DNA from: Betaproteobacteria bacterium
Lineage (GTDB): Bacteria > Pseudomonadota > Gammaproteobacteria > Burkholderiales > Rhodocyclaceae
NCBI GenBank assembly: GCA_020621405.1
Contig: JAHRYN010000001.1
Location: 248,001-312,000, forward strand
DNA: 64,000 nt
Direction: 5' to 3'
This document shows, piece after piece, positions 26,415 to 36,660 of this stretch; position 1 is the first letter of the stretch; each line of letters opens with the position of its first letter. Made by a program: the position numbers and the translations under genes. The notes beneath the pieces are model-generated. The model searched no databases, had not been told where the DNA came from, and saw nothing but the letters and a program-made list of their open reading frames with translations.

Positions 26415-26806
26415 GACATGTTCTCCGTTGCACGCAGGTGCGTGCATCTGATTCGATGTTCACGTTTACGGCATGATCCGGCACCGACTTGACCCTCGCC
26501 CCCGCTTTGCTGAGGCTCCGCGACGAAACGCCACAATCGGTACGCGACGGCTCCGAACGCCACAACGAGGGCGGCGCGTGAAGCACATTTGCGCGCCGCA
26601 GCTGGGTTGTCATGCAGCGGGAAGATGCCGCCGACTGCCCCCTGTCCCGGCAGCATCCTCGATCGGACCATGAGCCAATCCGGGCCGATCACGATCTTCG
26701 GCGGGCGGGTGGGGCGACAGGCAGCACGTCCGGCCACAAGCCGGAAGTAATTCAAAACTATATAGACTGGGCAGGCTTTAGCCATTCACCTGTTGTCGGA
26801 GTTCCC
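26415..26806. other. Intergenic region between divergent HDOD and sialyltransferase-like genes
   Basis: No convincing gene. The left part holds the possible FliA-type element of the HDOD gene. The right part (from about 26750) is AT-richer and includes TATATA at 26759-26764, a possible -10 for the plus-strand gene. Open frames on both strands in the middle lack family features and look like high-GC noise. Confidence 0.45.
26465..26492 (-). promoter_or_regulatory. Weak sigma-28-like promoter of the HDOD gene
   Basis: On the minus strand TCAAGTCG (26492-26485), 12 bases, then GCCGTAAA (26472-26465). TCAAG-type -35 boxes are used by FliA in some pseudomonads; the spacer is one base longer than the classic form. 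The predicted start lies about 45 bases before the ATG. Confidence 0.4.
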
Positions 26807-27868
26807 TTGCCGTCACTGATCGCATCGCAGCCGGAAACCGGCAGCTTCGCCAATCTGATTGTCGTTTCAACTTTCTACCATCTGCTCCTGGCCTGCCTGG
26901 TTGCACGCGATCCCCGTTTCCCGGGGAAATGTCTGCTGGTCATCGATGCGGAGCGTGAACAGATGGCCGCACTTTGCGATCTGCTGACCGATGCGCCGGA
27001 CAGCCCTTTCGATGGAGTCAGGGTGATGCCCGATGTCTCAGGTTCCAAACTCGCACGGGAGCGGCTACACGGAAAATGGCTGGCCCGGCTCGATGAGGCC
27101 ATCCAGCCTGAACGCATCATCATTTTCACGGATCTGCGTCCGGACAATCAGCTGCTGTGCCGGCGTGCAGCGGCGCGCGGTGCGGCCACCTTCTGCGGCG
27201 AGGATGGCGGGGCCGCCTATTCGTCAGGCAGTTGGGCGGTACCGTGGCGACGTCACTTGAAGCGGATGCTGTGCTTCGGTCCATGGCTGGAAAACCGTGC
27301 CGCCGCCGGCAGCAGCCGCCATGTGCAGACCTTCCTCGCGCTGTATCCGGAGCTGGTCCGACCGGAACTGCAGGCCAAGCCGCGATGGGAACTGAATCGT
27401 TCGTTGGTGCCCGACCTGCTGTCGTTGAGCTGGATCCGCCGGTTCCTTGAACATTTCCAGCTGACCCCGGATGCACTGGCCTGCGATGAACTGTATGTGC
27501 CGACGAGCAGCCGCGCCACAGGCGCCACCGAAGAATTGCGCAATCTGCTGAGGCAGGAAATACGCACCGCCCGGGCAAATGGGCTGGACTGCGTCGTCAA
27601 ATACCATCCGCGCGAGCGCAGCGACTTTCTGGATGCGGAGGCACTCGGCGCCCGTCTGCTTCCCGCAGCGATTCCGGTCGAACTGATCTATCTCGCCAGC
27701 ATCGGGCGACTGCATCGCGTCGTAGGCGATACCGGAACGACGTTGCTCAGCGCACGCTGGCTGGTGCCGGAAGCCGAAGCACTGTCGGTACTGCAGCATC
27801 TGCCCGACCTGATGGACCCATGCTACGTTCAGGCGGCGACCCGTCTGGGTGTCAAACCACTCGATTGA
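26807..27868 (+). CDS. Sialyltransferase-like glycosyltransferase (GT38/GT52 pattern)
   Basis: A 353-residue soluble protein if it starts at the TTG at 26807, which has GGAG five bases upstream; an ATG at 26612 would add 65 residues of unlikely composition. It shows the three marks shared by bacterial sialyltransferases of the GT38/GT52/GT80 type: an acidic-acidic-Gly motif (EDGG, residues 132-135), an HP motif (KYHPRE, His near 267) that binds CMP-sialic acid, and a Ser/Thr pair after GDTG near the C-terminus (GDTGTTLLSARW). The acceptor is unknown and no sialic acid synthesis gene is nearby. It could use another nucleotide sugar. Confidence 0.65.
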   Translation: MPSLIASQPETGSFANLIVVSTFYHLLLACLVARDPRFPGKCLLVIDAEREQMAALCDLLTDAPDSPFDGVRVMPDVSGSKLARERLHGKWLARLDEAIQPERIIIFTDLRPDNQLLCRRAAARGAATFCGEDGGAAYSSGSWAVPWRRHLKRMLCFGPWLENRAAAGSSRHVQTFLALYPELVRPELQAKPRWELNRSLVPDLLSLSWIRRFLEHFQLTPDALACDELYVPTSSRATGATEELRNLLRQEIRTARANGLDCVVKYHPRERSDFLDAEALGARLLPAAIPVELIYLASIGRLHRVVGDTGTTLLSARWLVPEAEALSVLQHLPDLMDPCYVQAATRLGVKPLD

Positions 27869-27951
27869 CCCATCCCAGCACACCGTAGGACTAAAGACCT
27901 CGCCAATCCAGCACCAAGTAACACAAGCGCTTTGTTTTTCGGACGGGCAAC

Positions 27952-27975
27952 AAAAAAGCGCCCCGAACGGCGCTT
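27952..27975 (-). terminator. Intrinsic terminator of tRNA-Ser
   Basis: Read on the minus strand, AAGCGCC pairs with GGGCGCTT across a short loop and is followed directly by TTTTTT. It lies 14 bases beyond the encoded CCA end of the tRNA. Confidence 0.85.
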
Positions 27976-27989
27976 GGCTGCTTGTAACG

Positions 27990-28079
27990 TGGCGGAGAGG
28001 GCGGGATTCGAACCCGCGTTAGGTTTTCACCTAAACACGCTTTCCAGGCGTGCGACTTAAACCACTCATCCACCTCTCC
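27990..28079 (-). tRNA. tRNA-Ser (GGA anticodon)
   Basis: Read on the minus strand this is a complete class II tRNA of 90 bases including an encoded CCA. The acceptor stem is GGAGAGG/CCTCTCC with discriminator G. The anticodon loop CTGGAAA has anticodon GGA for UCC/UCU serine codons. There is a long variable arm (TTTAGGTGAAAACCTAA) as expected for serine, and a GGTTCGAATCC T-arm. A terminator follows. Such tRNA genes are common integration sites, but no integrase or duplicated end is visible nearby. Confidence 0.97.
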
Positions 28080-28113
28080 GCGAAGCCGCGGGATGATAGC
28101 AGAAAGAGCCCGC

Positions 28114-28137
28114 GAAATCCGGCTTGGTCCGGATTTC
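28114..28137 (-). terminator. Hairpin after the sodium symporter gene
   Basis: GAAATCCGG and CCGGATTTC form a perfect nine-base-pair stem with a six-base loop, 27 bases after the symporter stop (minus strand) and upstream of the tRNA. There is no long T-run, so termination is probable but not certain. Confidence 0.5.
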
Positions 28138-28164
28138 TGAGCTACCGACGGCCAGAGTCCGGCA

Positions 28165-30234
28165 TCAGCGATCGGTGCGACTGCCCGACTCGACCGCATG
28201 CACGCTACCCCCGAGTTTCGGATAACGCACGTGGTCGATCAGCCCGATGATCGTACGATCCGGCGCGGGTGTAAGCAGGCTGACGACGACCAGAACGACG
28301 AAACCGAAAGGGATGCCAAAGAACCCGGACGAGATCGGTTCTATGCCGAACCAGGCGTTATGAATGTCGCCACCGAAGAAAGGATGGGTGATCGACGCGT
28401 AATACAGGCACATGCCCAGTCCGGCCAGCATGCCGGCTACGGCGCCAGCCTTGTTGGCGCGCTTCCAGAAGACACCACAGACGAGTGCCGGGAAGAAGGC
28501 GGAGGCGGCAATCGAGAATGCGAGCCCGACCATGAACAGGATGTGGTCCGGCTTGCGCGAGGCCGTATAGGCCGCCACCAGCGCGACCACCAGCAGCAGC
28601 GCCTTGGAAATCACCAGCCGGCGCTGGGATGACGCATCCGGGTCGATGACCTTGTAGTAGACATCGTGCGACATCGCACTCGCGATGGTCAGCAGCAGGC
28701 CATCGGCAGTGGAAAGAGCCGCCGCCAGCCCGCCTGCTGCGACAAGTCCGGAAATGACATAGGGAAGACCGGCGATTTCCGGCGTGGCAAGCACGATCAC
28801 GTCGGTATTCAGCGTCAGTTCGGCCAGTTGCAGGATGCCGTCGTGGTTGATGTCGTCGATCTTCACCAGCCCGACCTTGCCCCAGGACGCCACCCAGCCC
28901 GGCAGCGTCGAAATCGTCGAACCGACCAGATTCGTATAGACCTCGTATTTGGCGAACACCGCATAGGCGGGTGCGGTGCAGTAAAGCAGGAAGATGAAGA
29001 ACAGCGACCAGAACACCGATTCGCGCGCCTCCCGAACGCTGGGCGTCGTGTAGTAGCGCACCAGGATGTGTGGCAGGGAGGCCGTACCTATCATCAGGCA
29101 CAGCACCAGTGCGATGAAGTTCAGGCGCTTGCGGTCGGATTCGGCGGCATCCTTGCCCGCGTGCGCCACGCTGTGAGCAAGCGGCGGCTGCGCCTTTCCG
29201 GCAGCCAGCGTCCTCGCCTCCCCCCACTTCTTGCGGGCATCGATCTCGTTCCTCGGGATGTTCTTGAGCGCCTTTTCTGCCGCCGCGATCTCCTTTGCCG
29301 GCGCGTTGGCCGCCTTCAGCGCGTCAAGACGCGCGGTCACCTTGGTGCGCTCAATATCGAGCGAGGCCGGAAGACCATTGATCTTGTCTTCGAAATCGTC
29401 GGCCCGGGCCTTGTACAGCGCATTCACCTCGCGCTCCCGGGGCGAGGCGAACAGCGTCTGTTCCGTTTCGGTGAGCTTCTGCAGCACCGTGCCATACACC
29501 GCCTGCGGTACCGGCACGCCGGTCACCTTGGTCGACAGGATCACCACCGGCAGCAGGTAGGCAACGATGAGGATGATGTACTGCGCCACCTGCGTCCAGG
29601 TCACCGCGCGCATGCCACCCAGGAATGAACAGACCAGGATGCCGGCCAGACCGACGAACACTCCGACTTCGAACTCGAGGCCGACGAAGCGGCTGGTGAT
29701 CAGGCCAACGCCGTAGATCTGCGCAACCACGTAGGTAAAGGAAGCGAGTATCGCGGCCAGCACGCCTATCATCCGTGCCGCATTGCCGCCGTAGCGCGCA
29801 CCGAGGAAGTCGGGGATCGTGAATTCGCCGAACTTGCGCAGATAGGGGGCCAGACACAGCGCGACCAGACAGTAGCCGCCCGTCCATCCGAGCACGAAGG
29901 CCAGCCCCTGATAGCCACCGAAATAGAGCGTGCCGGCCAGCCCGATGAAGGACGCCGCGGACATCCAGTCGGCACCCGTCGCCATGCCGTTGAACAGCGC
30001 AGGAACACGGCGCCCCGCTACATAGTATTCCGTGACGTCGGCCGTGCGACTCACGATGCCGATGACGGCGTACAGCGCGATGCTGGCGAACATGAAGACA
30101 TAGCCTATCCACTGCGAGGACATGCCGATCCGTTCCGCCAGTGCCAGCAGCAGGACGAAGATGATGAAGCCGCAGGTGTACCAGCTGTACATCCGCTTCA
30201 GCCGGCGATAGAACGCGGCCTGCCCCTGCGCCAT
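28165..30234 (-). CDS. Sodium:solute symporter large subunit (VC_2705 / acetate permease-like)
   Basis: A 689-residue SSS-family transporter with about 13 hydrophobic helices. The N-terminal YYVAGRRVPALFNGMATGADWMS region and the AGGLAAALSTADGLLLTIASAMSHDVYYK block are typical of ActP-like acetate symporters. A hydrophilic insertion of about 100 residues (roughly 255-360; rich in Lys, Ala and Glu) between helices is the mark of the VC_2705 (TIGR03648) subfamily. The gene starts two bases after the DUF4212 small subunit, the usual partner. Downstream of acs on the same strand, it probably imports acetate or another short carboxylate with sodium. Confidence 0.92.
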   Translation of the reverse strand: MAQGQAAFYRRLKRMYSWYTCGFIIFVLLLALAERIGMSSQWIGYVFMFASIALYAVIGIVSRTADVTEYYVAGRRVPALFNGMATGADWMSAASFIGLAGTLYFGGYQGLAFVLGWTGGYCLVALCLAPYLRKFGEFTIPDFLGARYGGNAARMIGVLAAILASFTYVVAQIYGVGLITSRFVGLEFEVGVFVGLAGILVCSFLGGMRAVTWTQVAQYIILIVAYLLPVVILSTKVTGVPVPQAVYGTVLQKLTETEQTLFASPREREVNALYKARADDFEDKINGLPASLDIERTKVTARLDALKAANAPAKEIAAAEKALKNIPRNEIDARKKWGEARTLAAGKAQPPLAHSVAHAGKDAAESDRKRLNFIALVLCLMIGTASLPHILVRYYTTPSVREARESVFWSLFFIFLLYCTAPAYAVFAKYEVYTNLVGSTISTLPGWVASWGKVGLVKIDDINHDGILQLAELTLNTDVIVLATPEIAGLPYVISGLVAAGGLAAALSTADGLLLTIASAMSHDVYYKVIDPDASSQRRLVISKALLLVVALVAAYTASRKPDHILFMVGLAFSIAASAFFPALVCGVFWKRANKAGAVAGMLAGLGMCLYYASITHPFFGGDIHNAWFGIEPISSGFFGIPFGFVVLVVVSLLTPAPDRTIIGLIDHVRYPKLGGSVHAVESGSRTDR

Positions 30235-30236
30235 GG

Positions 30237-30497
30237 TCAGATGTCCTCTTGCACGCCGTATTCCCGGTCGAGCCTGTTCATGGCGCGGGCGTAGTAGCCG
30301 ACCAGCAAGAGAAACACGATCAGCGACCCCTGGGCTGCCATGTAAAAGGCCAGCGGCCAGCCGAAGAACGAAACTTCGTTCAGTTCTGGCGCGAAGTAGA
30401 TCGGCACGAAAGTCACCAGCAACCAGATCGTGAGCAGTATCGAGATCATGCGCAGATTCCTGCGCCAGTACTCGCGATGCCGTTCGTTCAGCTGCAT
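30237..30497 (-). CDS. DUF4212 small subunit of sodium:solute symporter
   Basis: An 86-residue membrane protein with two helices (ISILLTIWLLVTFVPIYF and FYMAAQGSLIVFLLLVGYYA) and a conserved YWRRNLR start and GWPLAFYM segment. It is the TIGR03647/DUF4212 partner always found directly before VC_2705-type symporters. The ATG at 30497 has AGGAGG seven bases upstream. It may be needed for assembly or regulation of the large subunit; the exact role is unknown. Confidence 0.92.
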   Translation of the reverse strand: MQLNERHREYWRRNLRMISILLTIWLLVTFVPIYFAPELNEVSFFGWPLAFYMAAQGSLIVFLLLVGYYARAMNRLDREYGVQEDI

Positions 30498-30611
30498 GCC
30501 GGGCCCTCCTCCTGCCGATTGTTGTTCATGTGTTTGCATTCGACGGTCCGGCGTCCCCCGGACCGCTGCGCAGGCGCGACAGCGGGGCATACCGGGTGCA
30601 TCACGCTTTTG

Positions 30612-30627
30612 TGCAATCAGGCGACCA
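30612..30627 (-). promoter_or_regulatory. Possible sigma-54 promoter of the symporter operon
   Basis: On the minus strand TGGTCG-CCTGA-TTGCA has the invariant GG and GC doublets at exact -24/-12 spacing, about 105 bases before the DUF4212 start. The first half departs from TGGCAC at three bases, so this is a weak match. Confidence 0.3.
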
Positions 30628-30948
30628 TCATGCTGCCCAAACTTACGATGGACTTACACAAAAAAACATTCCGCATCGCACAATTCCTTTTGCATTCGAG
30701 CTTACTCGAAAGGAAAAAAACTTCATGCGTACGGAAACAAGGCCATGAGTACGACTTATGGAATTTCAGCGGTAACCACAGGACAGAATCGGGCTTTGCT
30801 ACCGTTTGATCACGGTGCAGTGCACGAACGCGTGATCTTCACTCTTTTGGTGCATCAATATGCACGCAAGACCGGGCTGGCGAGCAGCCGGAATGAAGCC
30901 GAGACGATAGAAAACAGGGGAAAGAACCGACAGGAAGCAAGGATCGCG

Positions 30949-30984
30949 GACCACCCGGCGGGAACATGGTCCCGTCGGGTGGTC
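30949..30984 (-). terminator. Strong hairpin after acs
   Basis: GACCACCCGGCGGGA and TCCCGTCGGGTGGTC pair over 15 positions with one G-T wobble and a six-base loop, beginning eight bases after the acs stop on the minus strand. There is no T-run after it, so it may be a factor-dependent end or an mRNA stabiliser. Confidence 0.55.
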
Positions 30985-30992
30985 GCCGCGGT

Positions 30993-32963
<1,971 letters not shown>

Positions 32964-33175
32964 ACCACCTCCTCCATCATTTCAAAATCTGCACGCTCGC
33001 TGGCTCACGCGGCGGAACAGGTACAGCCTTGCGGCTGACGGCAGGCGCATAGGCTGCGCTCATATTTTGTGGATTACAGCTTTGGCGCCTTACAAACCGC
33101 TTACGCGCCGCGGCCAAAGCTGCAAGATGCGGATGTTAATATCTGCGCCGATCTTTTGCCTCAAGTTCAACACCC

Positions 33176-33700
33176 ATGAATCAACTCGGACGCATTCTGG
33201 AAAGCCTGATATTCGCCAGCCGCTGGCTGCAGGCACCGCTCTACTTCGGCCTGATCGTCGCCCAGGGCGTGTATGTCTACCTGTTCATGGTCGAACTGTC
33301 GCACCTGATCGAGAAGATCGGTTCGCTGTCGGAAACCGACATCATGCTGGTCGTACTGGGTCTGATCGACGTCGTGATGATCGCGAACCTGCTGATCATG
33401 GTCATCGTCGGAGGCTACGAAACCTTCGTGTCCAGACTCAATCTGGAAGACCATCCGGACCAGCCCGAGTGGCTGTCGCACGTCAACGCCGGCGTGCTGA
33501 AGGTGAAGCTGGCCACGGCCTTGATCGGCATTTCTGCGATCCACCTGCTCAAGACCTTCATCAACGCGGACCAGCTCACCGACCGCGTGGTCATGTGGCA
33601 GGTCACGATCCACCTGGTGTTCGTCGTTTCCGCCCTGGCCATGGCCTATACCGACAAGCTGATGACCCAGACCCTGTTGCTGAACAAATCGCAGCACTGA
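33176..33700 (+). CDS. yqhA: UPF0114 (YqhA) family inner membrane protein
   Basis: A 174-residue membrane protein with four hydrophobic helices. It opens with [22 protein letters not shown], carries [18 protein letters not shown] in the middle and has [11 protein letters not shown], all typical of the UPF0114/TIGR00645 family. Structural and functional roles are poorly known; ion-channel-like function has been suggested for the fold. It is 38 bases upstream of the fumarase gene on the same strand, and the two may be co-transcribed. The region ahead of it includes TTAATAT at 33134-33140, a possible -10. Confidence 0.9.
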   Translation: MNQLGRILESLIFASRWLQAPLYFGLIVAQGVYVYLFMVELSHLIEKIGSLSETDIMLVVLGLIDVVMIANLLIMVIVGGYETFVSRLNLEDHPDQPEWLSHVNAGVLKVKLATALIGISAIHLLKTFINADQLTDRVVMWQVTIHLVFVVSALAMAYTDKLMTQTLLLNKSQH

Positions 33701-33738
33701 AACCGCGCAGCGCACGCTGCACAACGAGGATTACCCGC

Positions 33739-35277
33739 ATGACCGCCACCACCATCCGTCAGGACGACCTGATCCAGTCCATCGCCGACGCCTTCCAGTT
33801 CATCTCCTGCTACCACCCGCTGGACTACATCCAGGCGCTGGGCCAGGCCTACGAGCGCGAGCAGTCGCCGGCCGCCAAGGATGCGATCGCGCAGATCCTG
33901 ACCAATTCGCGTATGTGCGCCGAAGGCAAGCGCCCGATCTGCCAGGACACCGGGATTGCCGTGGTGTTCATCAAGGTCGGCATGGACGTGCGCTGGGATG
34001 CCACGATGAGCGTGACCGACATGATCAACGAGGGCGTGCGCCGCGCCTACCTGCACCCGGACAACATGCTGCGCGCCTCGGTGCTGACCGACCCGGCCGG
34101 TGCCCGCAAGAATTCGAAGGACAACACGCCGGCCGTCATCCACTACGAAATCGTCCCGGGCCACCACGTCGAGGTAGTCTGCGCGGCCAAGGGCGGCGGT
34201 TCGGAGAACAAGTCCAAGCTGGTGATGCTCAACCCGTCCGACTCCATCGTGGACTGGGTGCTGAAGACCGTGCCGACCATGGGCGCCGGCTGGTGCCCGC
34301 CCGGCATGCTGGGCATCGGCATCGGCGGCACGCCGGAAAAGGCGATGCTGCTGGCCAAGGAATCGCTGATGGAGCCGATCAACATCCAGCAGGTCGCCGA
34401 CAAGGCCGCACGCGGCGAAAAGCTGAGCCGCGTCGAAGAGCTGCGCCTGGAACTGATGGAGAAGGTGAACGCGCTGGGCATCGGCGCCCAGGGCCTCGGC
34501 GGCCTGTCCACCGTGCTCGACGTGAAGATCCTCGACTACCCGACGCACGCCGCCTCGCTGCCGGTGGCGATGATCCCGAACTGCGCCGCCACCCGTCACG
34601 TGCATTTCCATCTCGACGGTTCCGGCCCGGCGAAACTCGAAGCGCCGCGTCTGGAAGACTGGCCGGCCGTGACCTGGCAAGCCGACACCAAGACCTCGAA
34701 GCGCATCGACCTGAACACGCTGACGCCGGAAGAAGTCGCTTCCTGGAAGCCAGGCCAGACCCTGCTGCTGAACGGCAAGATGCTCACCGGCCGCGACGCC
34801 GCGCACAAGCGCATCGCCGACATGCTGGCCAAGGGCGAGAAGCTGCCGGTCGACTTCACCAACCGCGTCATCTACTACGTCGGCCCGGTCGATCCGGTAC
34901 GCGATGAAGTGGTTGGCCCGGCCGGCCCGACGACCGCCACCCGCATGGACAAGTTCACCGAAATGATGCTGGCCCAGACCGGCCTCATCTCGATGGTGGG
35001 CAAGGCCGAGCGCGGCCCGGTCGCGATCGAGGCGATCCGCAAGCACAAGAGCGCCTACCTGATGGCAGTCGGTGGCGCAGCCTACCTCGTGTCGAAGGCG
35101 ATCAAGGGCGCGAAGGTGGTCGGTTTCGCGGATCTGGGCATGGAAGCGATCTACGAATTCGACGTGGTCGACATGCCAGTGACGGTGGCCGTTGATTCGG
35201 GCGGCACTTCGGTGCACAACACCGGCCCGAAGGAATGGCAGGCAAAGATCGGCAAGATCCCCGTTGCCAGCGCGTGA
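33739..35277 (+). CDS. fumA: Class I fumarate hydratase ([4Fe-4S], single chain)
   Basis: A 512-residue enzyme interconverting fumarate and malate in the TCA cycle. It has the fused alpha/beta layout of E. coli FumA. Three cluster Cys are present at about 68 (RPICQDTG), 186 (GAGWCPPG) and 282 (IPNCAATRHVHF), with spacing close to the 105/224/318 of FumA. GGGSENKSK contacts substrate. The C-terminal half begins near residue 330 with LLLNGKMLTGRD and ends GGTSVHNTGPKEWQ. The start has GAGGA upstream. A good intrinsic terminator lies about 125 bases after the stop. Confidence 0.95.
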   Translation: MTATTIRQDDLIQSIADAFQFISCYHPLDYIQALGQAYEREQSPAAKDAIAQILTNSRMCAEGKRPICQDTGIAVVFIKVGMDVRWDATMSVTDMINEGVRRAYLHPDNMLRASVLTDPAGARKNSKDNTPAVIHYEIVPGHHVEVVCAAKGGGSENKSKLVMLNPSDSIVDWVLKTVPTMGAGWCPPGMLGIGIGGTPEKAMLLAKESLMEPINIQQVADKAARGEKLSRVEELRLELMEKVNALGIGAQGLGGLSTVLDVKILDYPTHAASLPVAMIPNCAATRHVHFHLDGSGPAKLEAPRLEDWPAVTWQADTKTSKRIDLNTLTPEEVASWKPGQTLLLNGKMLTGRDAAHKRIADMLAKGEKLPVDFTNRVIYYVGPVDPVRDEVVGPAGPTTATRMDKFTEMMLAQTGLISMVGKAERGPVAIEAIRKHKSAYLMAVGGAAYLVSKAIKGAKVVGFADLGMEAIYEFDVVDMPVTVAVDSGGTSVHNTGPKEWQAKIGKIPVASA

Positions 35278-35401
35278 TACCTTCAGTACTCGCCCCACGC
35301 CGGCTCGCCCGGCACTGACGCCATAACAGGACCGGTCGCGGCCGGTTCTGCATACCAAGAGGCTGCTTGGACAGCAGCCCGATCCCGCACAGGAACCCGC
35401 C

Positions 35402-35431
35402 GTCGCGCCCCGCAAGGGGTGCGACGCTTTT
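35402..35431 (+). terminator. Intrinsic terminator downstream of fumarase
   Basis: GTCGCGCCCC and GGGGTGCGAC form a ten-pair stem (one G-T wobble) capped by a GCAA tetraloop and followed by GCTTTT. It separates fumarase from the antiporter gene. Confidence 0.8.
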
Positions 35432-35466
35432 CCATTGCACGCACTGCGTGCAGATCGGAGGACGCG

Positions 35467-36660
35467 ATGGTCTTCGAAGCAGGACGCATCTTTGCGCTGG
35501 TCGGCTGGCCGGCCCTGCTGCTGGCCGCCTGGCTGGCCGGCGAAATCGCACATCGAGGTCTGGGCGTGCCACGCGTATGCGCCTATGCGCTGGCCGGCAT
35601 CGTCAGCAGTGCGCTGGCGGATACGCACACCACACCGGAGACGGCCGCCGCCCTCTCCTTTCTCGCCAACTTCGCGCTCGGCCTGTTTCTGTTCGAACTC
35701 GGCCACCGCATCAACCTGCGCTGGCTGGTGACCAACCCCTGGATACTCGCCAGCGGCATCGCCGAATCGCTGCTGACGTTTGCGGTCGTGCGCTGGATCG
35801 CGCTGGCCATGGGACAGCCGGAAAGCATCGCACTGGTACTGGGCGCACTGTCTGTCGCCACTTCGCCGGCTGCGCTGATGCGTGTCGCCAATGATCTGCG
35901 CTGCTCGGGTCAGGTCACCGAACGTGCGCTGCACTTGTGTGCCATCAACTGCCTGCTTTCGGTGCTGCTGATGAAAGGCGCCATCGGCTACTGGCAGTTG
36001 CTGGCGTCAGGCAGTCTGGGCAGTGCCGCATGGAACAGCATCGCCATTCTCGCGGTATCGGTCGGCTGCGGCATCCTGATCGGCATTCCGCTGCCCTGGC
36101 TGCTGCGACGCCTGCACGCCGACGAACGTGGCGTGACGACGGTGTTCGCGCTGGCGGTGATGCTGGTCACCCTGCTCACCCAGGGCGTCAATGTGTCGCC
36201 GCTTCTGGCGGCGCTGACGCTGGGCGTCCTGATGCGCCGCAATCGTCTCGCGCTGGCCGCGGCGCAGCGCAATTTCGGCGCGCTGGGCGACCTGCTCGCA
36301 CTGTTCCTGTTCGTGTACGTCGCAAGCATGGCGACCTGGCCAAGCACAGCCGTAGGTCTCGCGCTGGCCGTGCTGTTGTCGGCCGGCCGCATCGCGGCAA
36401 AGATGGTGGCCACGGCCGCGTTCGCCCGCGTGAGCGGCACGAGTACGCGCAAGGGCGCGCTGACCGGGCTGGCGCTTGCCCCGCTGTCGACCTTCGCGCT
36501 GCTGCTGCTGGAATACAGCCGCAGCGCCGGCTTCGGACTGGCCGACGGCAGCTTGTCAGCAATCGCCGGCATGGTGATCGTAATGGAGCTCGCCGGGCCG
36601 TTGTTCGCTCAATGGGCGCTGATGCTGGCCGGCGAAACTCAGCACAAGGAGCATTACTGA
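35467..36660 (+). CDS. Cation:proton antiporter (CPA2-like)
   Basis: A 397-residue protein made almost wholly of hydrophobic segments (about 11-12 helices), of the sodium/hydrogen exchanger (CPA2) type. Marks include GVPRVCAYALAGIV, LGLFLFELGHRINLRWL (a helix with an acidic residue as in KefB-like proteins) and GALSVATSPAALMRV. No TrkA-N domain is attached, so it is a bare membrane antiporter; the ion is not known. The ATG at 35467 follows GGAGG and gives the first helix at once. Its stop overlaps the next start (TGATG). Confidence 0.85.
   Translation: MVFEAGRIFALVGWPALLLAAWLAGEIAHRGLGVPRVCAYALAGIVSSALADTHTTPETAAALSFLANFALGLFLFELGHRINLRWLVTNPWILASGIAESLLTFAVVRWIALAMGQPESIALVLGALSVATSPAALMRVANDLRCSGQVTERALHLCAINCLLSVLLMKGAIGYWQLLASGSLGSAAWNSIAILAVSVGCGILIGIPLPWLLRRLHADERGVTTVFALAVMLVTLLTQGVNVSPLLAALTLGVLMRRNRLALAAAQRNFGALGDLLALFLFVYVASMATWPSTAVGLALAVLLSAGRIAAKMVATAAFARVSGTSTRKGALTGLALAPLSTFALLLLEYSRSAGFGLADGSLSAIAGMVIVMELAGPLFAQWALMLAGETQHKEHY

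Larger units (their letters stand above)
30498..30992. other. 495-base intergenic region between acs and the symporter operon
   Basis: No gene on either strand is convincing. The part near 30600-30760 is AT-rich and should hold the symporter promoter. Inverted repeats are TTCGAG/CTCGAA (30695-30710), GATCACG/CGTGATC (30808-30837, with an inner GTGC/GCAC stem) and a long hairpin at 30949-30984. A plus-strand frame starting at 30745 lacks a ribosome binding site. Confidence 0.5.

Noticed and set aside
26399-26785. Open frames on both strands between the HDOD and sialyltransferase-like genes
   Set aside because: No ribosome binding site, no motif and mutual overlap; better explained as regulatory DNA.
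27990-28079. tRNA-Ser as an integration site for a genomic island
   Set aside because: No integrase, no duplicated tRNA 3' end and ordinary flanking genes were seen within the window.
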